DNA of 64,000 bases from Marthasterias glacialis (lineage: Eukaryota; Echinodermata; Asteroidea; Forcipulatida; Asteriidae), in the NCBI GenBank assembly GCA_911728455.2, contig OU452225.1, positions 684,501-748,500 of the forward strand. Direction: 5' to 3'. Of this stretch, positions 49,981 to 60,500 are shown piece after piece (the stretch's first letter is position 1; each line of letters begins with the position of its first letter). The notes beneath the pieces were generated by a model that was not told the origin of the DNA, searched no databases, and saw only the letters and a list, made by a program, of their open reading frames with translations. Position numbers and translations under genes: made by a program.

Positions 49981-51740
49981 GTGAGTTTTTCTTTTTCTTT
50001 ATCGTTTTTATTGCATTCTAATCGTACCTCATACCTCATTGAGCTACTCTCTACAGCAGGATCCTCTTGTGGACTACTTCAGCTCACTCCCAGTTAGAAG
50101 TCCCAGTCAAGCATAGTGCAAATTACAAAATCATTTTCTTCGTGCATCTGGAGGTTTACAGTAATTGGTTTTAACTTTGGTTTTGAACAAATTAAAACAA
50201 AACCTACTTGTATCGTTGGAGTTTTGTTGTATTCTTATGGTCTTATTCTGATAGTCAGATACATGTAGTACATTTAAGTTACTCATAATAAAAGCTAGAT
50301 CCCACGAGTGATTGACTAGGATCCTTCCTCACTCTAACAAAATTCCAACACCATTCAGTAACTCAACACCCGAACTGTTGGACCCTGATTATGGTGGTAT
50401 GCCTGATCCTGTGTGTTTATTTATTTCTGAAATCTGAAATTGCAACTGTCGTAATGATTTTCAATGGAGAATTGTTTTGTTTTTAATCGCTTCCAAAAAA
50501 GGGACTTCTTATAAAATTGGGAAAATGTTTTGAGCATGGTAATTTTGTACTGCAGAAAAAACTGGTGGGGTAAAGCATGATCAGCTAACTCACAGGGGTG
50601 CGAGAATTCAGTCTTTAAGCTGATTTCATTGTGTTTTGTTTAGATCTTTACTGTGAATTTCAGTTTTTTGTACACCTGCTCTGTACAAAACTATGGGAAC
50701 CTTTTAAATTTCCAGCTTTTTGCTAGCTGTTTCAGTTTTTTTATGTGGCCACTCACACCCCTGTTACTCAGTCCACAGAATCATACAAAATATGCTGATG
50801 GATTTAGATGGGTTATGGTAGTAAATATTAATGCTGTCTTTAACAGTGAGATAGTCTCTACATATAGGCCGTTAGATACAGTAACTTAACTTCAATATTA
50901 CACTATCTTGAACAGCAGTTTTGCAATTTACAGCATACAAACTCAAATCTAAATCATATATCCATTCAGACATTTACATTGTTTAGAATACAATACATGT
51001 TTTTTTGTTGTTGACCATTTTGTACACCTGATTGAAAGGTGCTGACAGCTGACTCTCAGGTCTGGAATACACAGGCCACAGAAGCAAGGGGACTCTGTTG
51101 CCCTGGTCCTGGTTCTTGGTGCCCCTTCAAAAGCTTCTCATCAACTTTAAGATTTTCCAGTACGAGTGCCCTTTGCAAAATGAAAATGGCCTTGCCCTCT
51201 CCAAGATGAAATGCCAGGCCTGGATTGTTCGCATGTAAATTTTGACACAGCTTATATGCACATGTAGATGGGTGGCACAGACTTCAATACAAACACTCTA
51301 CTCGCATTCATGGATCTTAAAACAGCTTGAACATTACAGGACTTAAAATAGTTACTGGACCATCTTGAATCCAGTCACCTCACAACCCAAATACATGTAG
51401 CTATGCAGTTTTTTTTTTTTTAAATGATGATATGAAGCATGCATTGTAAGTGTACACATCAGATTTCACAAGTTCATAAATTCCTAGATTTGAGCGATCA
51501 TTTCATATCTCGATTGTGCAACAACATCGTTCCTCGCACGAAAATGCTCCATGTGAAAACGTCATATCTCGACGCCTGATGATTTTGTGTTCACGTCCAA
51601 GTGATTTGAAGCAAGATAAACCATTTGATACTTTCAAACTTGCATGTAACGTAAATCCTGTGTTTTGGAGATACAACTTTTTCGCGCTGACACAATGATT
51701 TATCATGTTTATAGTTTAGTCCTTCAAGAAGATCTTGGAA
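49981..51740. other. Downstream of SZT2 exon 32, no exon recognised
   Basis: The continuation of SZT2 after [12 protein letters not shown] was looked for on the plus strand and not found. Several short open frames (for example 50653-50889) carry no recognisable content. Confidence 0.6.
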
Positions 51741-51747
51741 CTACACT

Positions 51748-52879
51748 TCAGTTGATGATTTTATGAATCTTCACACTGCAGCTTTTAATAGTTTTGCCTC
51801 TCCATGAAAGCCATATAATACCATGATTTTGATAGTTAGGATTATAGTCAGGAAAGAAATGATGTTGCTGATAGTCAAATTGGCCTTCTTGCATTTCTTG
51901 TGAGTGCATACCGTTTACATTTATGGCTGAGCAACTATCATCGTTGGTCAGGTACCACCAGCCACAATATAAGGCACAAAAATCTTCCATTATTTGATAA
52001 TCCGGTAAAGAATCCCAAGTTTGGAATGGCCTGCCATTTAGATTTGTAAAAGAATCACCAATGACTTCATTGCTATTCCTATCAATGCTACCCACATCTA
52101 GAATGAAGGAGTTACCAATGAGCCTTAAATGAGAGAATTCAACCCAACCAGTCACTCCCTCTAAGTCTTCAAGTTCTACTTGCAGCTTCCATGTACCCCC
52201 TGATGTAATCAATCGCTGGACCTTGTTATTCCCGAGCCAAAATTCTCTTGACAAGTCTCCGAAACCCTTCCTGTATTCACTCCAGTCAGGAAAGTAGAAG
52301 CTCTGTCTTCCATCAAGACAACGCTGGATCACAATCCACTCCCTACCATCAGCTTCCACTTCTGAGTAGACCGGAAACCCTCCATCAGTCTCAGTGGGAA
52401 ATATTGTGTACATTCTACTTTGGACCTCGGAATTATCTGAAATCACTTGAGGAGGTTGAGATTCTTCTGAGGGAATGGATGTGTGGTGGTCAGTGCTTGG
52501 GATTTGTATGATTTGAATCGTGCTGTCTGAGAGAGTAGATGTGTCGATATCAAAATCAGAGTACAGACCGCCTTGTGCCTCGATGAATTTAGTCACAGAC
52601 TGACTCCTTGAAGCATTGTTAAGCTCACACTTTTGGGATTTCAGGTTGTAGTTGAATGATTTACAGGTCATGTTCAAACGGCAGGTGCGAGATCACAGTT
52701 GATGTGTTGAATGCGTATCCAGTGAGAGCGAAGTTCTCTGCTGGGTACAACCTTGGCTTTGTTAGAGAACTACAGTTAGTATTAATACAAGATGCAGTGT
52801 GAATGATCAGTGCTAAGATCCAAGCCATGCTAAAAGGAGAGTCAGATATAACACATGTTCTTACAGACAACCTTGCCAT
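51748..52879 (-). CDS. Secreted PAN-like + fibrinogen-related protein, single exon, frameshifted
   Basis: Frame 1 (52879 to about 52690) encodes a likely signal peptide (MAWILALIIHTASC from an internal Met, or a longer start) and the first half of a PAN/apple-like region. Frame 2 (about 52692-51748) continues with TCRLNMTCKSFNYN and KCELNNAS, then a Ser/Thr-rich linker and a fibrinogen-like domain: GGFPVYSEVEADGREWIVIQ, REFWLGNNKVQRL, CALYCGWWY and the C-terminal GIIWLSWRG. Proteins of this type are secreted lectin-like molecules, often in invertebrate immunity; that role is inferred. Exactly one extra base separates the frames, between 52661 and 52692. The usual DNDSW calcium-binding segment appears as TWDSLPD. 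No introns. It lies on the opposite strand, possibly inside a giant SZT2 intron. Either a frameshifted gene or a sequencing error. Confidence 0.8.
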
Positions 52880-52954
52880 CTTGATGTTTTTGTTTCTGAC
52901 TCGAGTTATGTTGAAGGTTTAAATTTGTTGTCGATGAAAACCAGTGACGGACTC

Positions 52955-52985
52955 TCACTGAATGTGAGCTAGTGAGTTTAAAATA
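52955..52985 (-). promoter_or_regulatory. Possible core promoter of the fibrinogen-related gene
   Basis: Minus strand TATTTTAA (52985-52978) lies about 26 bases before an initiator-like TTCAGTG (A at 52959), about 80 bases upstream of the first ATG. Spacing is slightly short for a TATA box. Weak call from position alone. Confidence 0.3.
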
Positions 52986-52989
52986 CCCA

Positions 52990-54255
52990 CTGAGCTACAT
53001 TTGTAGGTTGCGTCTAATGATTTCAGCACAGGGCTAGTAAACTCAACTACAGAAGTTCACGCCTGTTCTTTGTCTCTTTTTGACAAATTGGTTCAAATGA
53101 TTATGTGGAGATTGGCTTGTTAGGTTTCAAAACCCAAGCCATCTAAAAATGACAACAAGCTGTGAATTTGAAGAGAAACAAGACTTTGATATGGTCTTTT
53201 AAAACATTTGTAGTCCAGTGAACATTCTGAGCAGGCACTTACCAGATCTCTAGTCTCATGAACCAGTACTCATCATCAGGTGAAGCTTGATGCTCATATT
53301 GTGAAAAACAACAGACAATTTGGTTGAGGCTGACTTTGACGCTGCTATATATATTCAAGAGACTGTTTTTTTTGTGTGTGTTATTTTGGGTTCCAATGCT
53401 TTTAACTGAAAGTAGTGAGTCGACCTTCATTAATTTAATCAACTTGGCGCAAACACAGCTTGGATGTAAATACCAGCATTAAAGCTGTATTATGCCACTA
53501 ATTTGTACGCCAAAGTCTAGCTGGCGTGTGATATTGGAAATAAATTAATGCGTTGGTGCATAGCAGGCAAAGATTCAATGCCATTTAGGATTGAGTTCTG
53601 CATTGATTTTGTACTTAAATTCTTCAGTACATGAAAATTCCAAAGACATGATAATTGGCTTAAATATACAGTAGATGAAAACCAAGAAATTCATCCTGTT
53701 TATTGCTTTGAAAAGTGCCTCTCACCAATTTGTGTGAAAGTCAGTTAGATTCCACTTAAGAACAGTTATATTATAAAGTTATTCAGTGTTCAGTGTACAT
53801 GTATGTAGGTGGGCTTTTTGCAGTTAAAAATAGGGGTTTGAAATTTAGTGGTTGGAATATTGACCAAGCATCAACTCCGGCCTTCATATCTTTTATACAA
53901 TAAAATCAACAGAACCTTATCGATCCCCAAGGCTTCCATAAACACACCTTAAAACCAACCAGTGAAATTTCATCACATTAGGTGGCTGCACTTTAGTGGA
54001 AAAAAGAACAATTGTTTTTGTTTTCTGAAGGTTTTTGCAAACAAGTTGTTGATGGCCTCACATTTTGACCATAGAAGAGTCTTTCTCAAAGGCTAAATGA
54101 CAACACAGCACGCACATACAAGTATACTGGAGTAACAAAAGCAGTCAAATGAAAAGAAGTGAAAAGAGAGAGGCAGATAGTAGTCAGAAGATGCAAGGGA
54201 TGAACAATGAAGAGGGAGACAAAGGGGGGGGGGGCTGTGGAGGGAAGAGTCTGGT
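52990..54255. other. No gene or firm repeat seen
   Basis: AT-rich non-coding DNA between the fibrinogen-related gene and the 61-bp minisatellite. Short open frames here have no recognisable content. Confidence 0.5.
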
Positions 54256-54259
54256 TTTA

Positions 54260-55350
54260 CCAGGAGGTTGGTACTGGTATGAACTTTAGAATCAGTGAGC
54301 TTTCAGATGGAAATATTTCTCTGGAGGATTGGTACTGGTATGAACTTTAGAATCAGTTAGCTTTCAGATGGAAATATTTCTCTGGAGGATTGGTACTGGT
54401 ATGAACTTTAGAATCAGTTAGCTTTCAGATGGAAATATTTCTCTGGAGGATTGGTACTGGTATGAACTTTAGAATCAGTGAGCTTTCAGATGGAAATATT
54501 TCTCTGGAGGATTGGTACTGGTATGAACTTTAGAATCAGTGAGCTTTCAGATGGTAATGTTTCTCTGGAGGATTGGTACTGGTATGAACTTTAGAATCAG
54601 TGAGCTTTCAGATGGTTATGTTTCTCTGGAAGATTGGTACCGGTTTGACATGTATGAACTTCAGAATCAGTGAGCTTTCAGATGGAAATATTTCTCTGGA
54701 GGATTGGTACTGGTATGAACTTTAGAATAAGTGAGCTTTCAGATGGAAATATTTTTCTGGAGGATTGGTACTGGTATGAACTTAACAATCAGTAAGCTTT
54801 CAGGTGGGAATATTTCTCTGGAGGATTGGTACTGGAATGAACCTTAGAATCAGTGAGCTTTCAGATGGAAATATTTCTCTGGAGGATTGGTACTGGTATG
54901 AACTTTAGAATAAGTGAGCTTTCAGATGGAAATATTTCTCTGGAGGATTGGTACTGGTATGAACTTTAGAATAAGTGAGCTTTCAGATGGAAATATTTCT
55001 CTGGAGGATTGGTACTGGTATGAACTTTAGAATAAGTGAGCTTTCAGATGGAAATATTTCTCTGGAGGATTTGTACTGGTATGAACTTTAGAATCAGTGA
55101 GCTTTCAGATGGAAATATTTCTCTGGAGGATTGGTACTGGTATGAACTTTAGAATCAGTGAGCTTTCAGATGGAAATATTTCTCTGGAGGATTGGTACTG
55201 GTATGAACTTTAGAATCAGTGAGCTTTCAGATGGAAATATTTCTCTGGAGGATTGGTACTGGTATGAACTTTAGAATCAGTGAGCTTTCAGATGGGAATA
55301 TTTCTCTAGAGGATTGGTACTGGAATGAACTTGATAATCAGTAAGCCTTC
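54260..55350 (+). repeat. 61-bp minisatellite, about 18 copies
   Basis: Unit runs GGATTGGTACTGGTATGAAC, TTTAGAATCAGTGAGCTTTC, AGATGGAAATATTTCTCTGGA. Copies differ by few bases; one unit near 54640 has a small insertion, and CAGTTAG, CAGTGAG and AAGTGAG variants run in blocks. The 61-base period is not a multiple of three, so it does not code. Confidence 0.95.
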
Positions 55351-55478
55351 AGATTGAAACAAACAAATTTTATTTAAGATAATTAGCAATCATGTACTTT
55401 GCCTTTAACTAAACACCAAACATGCACTAAAAAGAAGCAGAAATGAATCCAAGCAAATGATAAAACATTTCAACACCA

Positions 55479-55501
55479 CCCCCCCCCCCCCCCCCCCCCC
55501 C
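55479..55501. repeat. Poly-C tract
   Basis: An uninterrupted run of more than 20 C. Similar G or C runs occur at about 11263, 38680 and 59220. Length in the assembly is unreliable. Confidence 0.85.
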
Positions 55502-55654
55502 GTAAGTAGGTACTGTTTACAGAACAAATATTTGTAAATGCCATGAAATTAGAAGAGGAAACTGAACGTGAATTGGATATCTGTCTAAATATATACATCA
55601 GTATGTCCTTTTCATCAAGAAGTCAATTCTGAAGTCTATAACCAACAAAGTTGG

Positions 55655-55840
55655 GTTTAACCATCCCACTCGTGGTGCATTTTTCAAAATAAGTTGCTGC
55701 GCCATTTGAAACCATTCACTATTGTGGTTTTGAATGGTGAGATAAATGTGTAGTGTTGATTCCCCAAGTGGTTTTGAATGGTAGGTAAGCTGATACAAAG
55801 CCTTGTGAGAATTGTTCCAAATGGTAGTACAGCTGTAATG
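55655..55840. repeat. Dispersed repeat, copy also at 4.78 kb
   Basis: Direct relative of 4775-4990 (TGGTTTTGAATGGTGAGATA, CAAAGCCTTGTGAGAATTGT). Confidence 0.65.
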
Positions 55841-55902
55841 TATCGTAGCGATGAGCCTGTATCGTAGCGATGAGCCTGTATCTTGAATGACTCAGGTGGC
55901 AG

Positions 55903-56110
55903 GGTAGTTAATCACGAGAAGTCCCCTCGATCGTGAGAAGTAGTAGTAGTCCCGGCCGATTTCCTACCTCCCCAGGTAGTACTCATTAAGCAGGACAGTT
56001 TTTTGAGAACGAAGTCGTTCCCCTCAAATTCAGAAATCTACTCCTGGGTAGTAGAATAATAACAGGACAAGTTCTCACAAGAACAATAGAGCAAAGTAGA
56101 TATATACACA
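55903..56110. repeat. Dispersed repeat R2 copy
   Basis: Reverse complement of 36049-36295 (GAAGTCCCCTCGATCGTGAG, CCGATTTCCTACCTCCCCAG). Confidence 0.7.
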
Positions 56111-56524
56111 TGGTGTGACCAAAAACATAATATGCAACCTTTACTATCGGTTACTTTTACGTACATGCAGATGATCTGCCAAGTTACTTAAGAATAGATT
56201 TATTGAAGGTTCCATGAATTGGAAATTTATTTCAGTATAAACTATAAAATATCCACTTAATAACTTATAAATGCAAGTTTGTTCAAAAGCTATTGGAGGC
56301 TTATATCGCAAAAACACAAAACAAAACAAACAAACTAAAATTAGGTGTGAAACCCGTGCCCCTAAAAGGTGACAAATTTGTGATGTAGACAAAGGAACAT
56401 GCCGTTGGTCGTTGAGCGGCAATCGATACGTGTGAATGTGACACAACATGCAAACTTATGTAACTTCATATGCTTAGTTTCTTTGTACAATTCTCTTCAT
56501 ATTTGGCTTTTGTTACATACAAAA

Positions 56525-56690
56525 ATGCCATCTAGGTGCTTTGTTGCTGGTTGCAACACTACTAAAGAAAGTTTCAGTCTGCATAGATTCCCATCAGATT
56601 CAAAGTATCGATGAATTTGGATGGCTGCAGTGAAACATACCAGTGCTAAATGGTCAGGAATGTGTATTGTCACTACGTGTGCATTGTCAT
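56525..56690 (+). pseudogene. THAP-domain relic
   Basis: Starts MPSRCFVAGC and LHRFPSDSKYR, a textbook THAP zinc-finger start, then an in-frame TGA (56612). The frame continues IWMAAVKHTSAKW and TCALSFSAY, where the last zinc-binding His of the C2CH set is Ser. THAP domains occur in host transcription factors and P-type transposases; no more of either is seen. Confidence 0.7.
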
Positions 56691-56964
56691 TCAGTGCCTA
56701 CGTCAACGTCTCAACAGTGTGCCACCAGGCGATAATGAAATGGATCAGACAAATTTTGGGGATATACTAAAAGGCAATAACTCATAAAAACTCATAAAAG
56801 TATTATGTTTTATCAATATTAACCATATATTCAGCGAAATACATGTAAATGTGAAAAAATAGATCTTCATTGAAGTACGCTGTTGTCAGGTATGTTTTTA
56901 CATGCAGTTTTGAAATGGTAAGAAGTTGCTCTTAAGAATATAAATGTAATTCCGTTACTATAAC

Positions 56965-57285
56965 TAGTAAACTAGTAAACTTGCGGATGCAACCATGTAT
57001 AAATCTCTTCTGGGAGGAGTGGTGGCTCTGAAAAGAGACACACATCCAGCCGAGGGCCAACTCCCACGCATCACCGGTCAAGAACAGCTTGGATCCTTCC
57101 CGCCTAAACGTGCATCCCTCCAGCCCTACTTTAGCCCCAGCATCAGCAGCAGACCAGCATTCCCCTAAAGACGAGCAGAGTATACTGTTCGAAACATCAA
57201 GACCACACCAGCTCTTTTCAGAGCCACCACTCCTCCCAAAAGAGATTTACACATGGTTGTATCCACAAATTTACTAGCTATAGTT
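56965..57285. repeat. Foldback element with about 66-bp inverted ends
   Basis: AACCATGTATAAATCTCTTC, GGGAGGAGTGGTGGCTCTGA and AAAGAG on the left recur inverted on the right (CTCTTTTCAGAGCCACCACT, AGATTTACACATGGTTGTAT). The interior has TATACTGTTCGAAACATCAA. Non-coding. Confidence 0.85.
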
Positions 57286-57405
57286 ATGTGTTATCCTTCA
57301 CACCATACAACGCTTCAATTATCACTTATAAATGTAAATGAAAAAATAAGCACTGTCTGTGGAATAAAACAGACATGTTTCCACTAGAAACTAGAGGGGA
57401 TTATT

Positions 57406-57546
57406 TCACACTGGACCAGGGGTCTTGCCAGCTTTTACTGGAATTGTGGATGGAGCCTTTGGTCTTTGTCGCTTGTAGATACAGTGACTGACAATACAGA
57501 GCACTGTCATTGACAGCCACAACAACACACCAATCCAGGAAACACT
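57406..57546 (-). CDS. TMEM179B-like exon D (stop codon)
   Basis: Acceptor TTGCTTTTGTAG, phase 0. It encodes SVSWIGVLLWLSMTVLCIVS and HCIYKRQRPK with a short basic tail ending TPGPV before TGA. Confidence 0.87.
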   Translation of the reverse strand, partial: SVSWIGVLLWLSMTVLCIVSHCIYKRQRPKAPSTIPVKAGKTPGPV

Positions 57547-60500
57547 CTACAAAAGCAAAAGCAAAATATATTGAGAAATAATTTCCAGCCTGTCATTTTC
57601 TAGGATTTACCACCATCTTGGTCAGGTTCCCTGTATCCAATAGTAGTAATGGATGCTAATATTCATTGTACAAAAAGGAACCAGACTATTTGTCCTTCCA
57701 GCCTCAGTTTGGTTACACTGATTTAAACAGGGGGGAAATCAAGATGGCCGCACCATGATAAAGGCCTATTGCAAACTACCATGCACATGTCGCAAGTTGC
57801 AGCTAAACAGCAAGGTGCCCTTTAATTGCTAAAACAATATGGGTTCAAATTTTAGCCTGGCCAGTCGTAATGCTTGTGTGCTTGAGCAGGACACAGTACC
57901 ATAATGTACTAACTGCAAAGAATATCTCAAAATGGTTTACAAAGGCAAACAAATAATACAAAATGTATTATTACTCAAAATCACTCAATTGAACCAAACT
58001 GAAAACAAACTGAGATCCAGTTTAGTCTTATCACAAGACGTTGATACTGTGCCAATTTTCTATCCTTTCCCTTCTGTTAACAAATCCTAACATGGATGAC
58101 TTAAGTAAACGTCCTGATACATTGTTCTTGAGTATGTTACCCACCTCAGCTACTTTCAAATTGTCATAGAAATGAGCTCCATTCACATCATTCCAAGTTG
58201 AAGATTGAAAAAGTTTGCAGCTGTAAACAGGTAAACAATAAACATAGATGTATCGTTACCTCGCAAGTTTCATTCCATTGTTTGAAAAGGTCTGTTTTCC
58301 TTTGGATTTCAACCATTCATTCTTCGATATTAATTGATAAATGAATTTCTCTCGTCAAAGTTGTTCACCTTTGTTGAAATTGTACATCACTTATGGCTTG
58401 TGCAGTTCCTTTGTTTTCTTAGTCAGTAATTTAAGTCATGTATATAATTTGCGATTTTTTTTTGGGGGGGGGGAAATAGAATGATGTCATGTGAAGATGT
58501 GCTTTTTAAAAAACAAGGTGACAAAAAATCCCAAAACATGATGGTCCTACTCTATTTTTTTTTTTGAAGGGATACTTGTATGCAGATAGTTATTAAGCAT
58601 TTGTATGGGTTTCACTTACCTTCCTTTGACACCGAGGCCTTACAAAAGGGGACTGTGGGTCCTTGATTCCTGAAGAAGTGGTTGGTTTCCCGGCGTGCCG
58701 TGTACAAATGCTATAGGTAGTTCCCAATAAACGCCCTTTTTGGGGGGTAAATTGCATATTGTCTTGCAGGAGCATCAAGCACTCAAATTATTAACGCAGC
58801 TGCGTTGTTCACTAACCAATCAGGCAATGAGTTTTGTAAAATGCACGCATGCTGCACGCCGTTCTTACGCGAAACACACGACCTTGTGTTCCAAGTTGCC
58901 TGTAAAGATGTATTTATGTCATATTGGGAACTATCTGTTACATTTTAAATGGTTCAGAATCGTTATACAGCAGTGGAACTATACACTAATCTGAGCAACT
59001 TGCCATGGTGGTTTGCACCACCGCAGCTATGGTTGCTGCGCTGTGAATCCTCCATGCTGATTGGTCCTTAGGCTTGGCTGATGCGCCATTATCGTGTCTC
59101 ATGTGCGTCTTAGGTCATAGCTGCGGTGCTATAATCCACCATGAACGAGCTGCTCTGATTAGTGTTTAATAGTGAAAGAGCCGTAGGTCCTCCCATTACA
59201 CTATTCATAAACCTGAGGCGGGGGGGGGGGGGGGGGGGAGGGGGGGTGAGGTGTAGTGGGGATGATGAACTGTTTCAAACTTACTCTTGAACTCCAGAGT
59301 CCAATGCTAACAGGTTTGAGCAGAAAGTGTTAAGCCCAACAGTGACAAGACAGGCTCCAATCAGCATGAAGAATGTGAAAACTCCAAACAAGATACTGAG
59401 GATAAACCGTCCAAACATCTTGCTGTAGATGGTACATGAAACAAACAGTAATGCAGCTTAGGTACATGTAGGAATTACATAGGTCTGTCCAGTACAATAA
59501 TGTTATGCACAGTGCAAAATCAGTGTATCTCTGTGTCTTAGGTTTTGTCTTCATTCAGGGTAGTTTTCTTAGGTTTTGTCTTCATCCAGGGTAGTTTTCT
59601 TAGGTTTTGTCTTCATTCAGGGTAGTTTTCTTAGGTTTTGTCTTCATCCAGGGTAGTTTTCTTAGGTTTTGTCTTCATCCAGGGTAGTTTTCTTAGGTTT
59701 TGTCTTCATCCAGGGTAGTTTTATTAGGTTTTGAAATTTTAACTCCATCGCCACCCCATGTTCTTTTTACACTTGATGCAATTTTTTTTTTCTGGGGAGC
59801 ACTCAATTTCCTTACCTTGGGGGTCATTGCACTTTATAAACCCCTACCCGGGAGGTTACCAGGGTTAGCAATTCAAGTGTGAAAAGGTCAATCAAAGTAC
59901 CCTGGCAATTTCCCAGGAAATTTGTCTTGAGAAAAGGGACTAAAGAGAGAAAATCTAAAAGATATTCTGTTTGAAAAGCCATTATTTGGGTTTTCGTCCC
60001 ACATCTAAAACATCTTCTCTTCACATGTATCTTCAGGCCTACGGGTTACAGTGCAAGTCACTTTTGAGGGTCTCTTGGTTTCATTACCAGAAAGTCAAAT
60101 GATAATAATAACTAGACATTGAGAGGTTGTGGACAAACTCACGGCGTTCGGTCGAACGTAAATTAAAATGACGTAATTTAAAATGGGATTATTATCGTGT
60201 ACAAAGTGGTTGCTACATGTACGTTCAAGCTCCACCATTCATTTGTTCAAAGATTTAAAATTTGCTCTTGTTGATCTTTACCTATGAGTTTTAAGAAACT
60301 AAACCTCAACTTCCGGAAGTCAAGGTCAAATGGGGTCACACCATTTGAAAGATGAAGCAATGATTATTATTATACCCTGTTTTGTTATTGAGATATGAAT
60401 TTTTTTTAAATGAAATTTCAACTTCCGGTTTTGACTGGAAGTCAAGGTCAAATGAGGTCACCCATTGAAGAGCTTTCGTATGGTGTAGAAATCTTGTATG

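Noticed and set aside
50653-50889. Next SZT2 exon
   Set aside because: Open frame after a TTTCAG, but the translation (FSFLYTCSVQNYG) shows no resemblance to the region following FGPEQSL and has no suitable donor.
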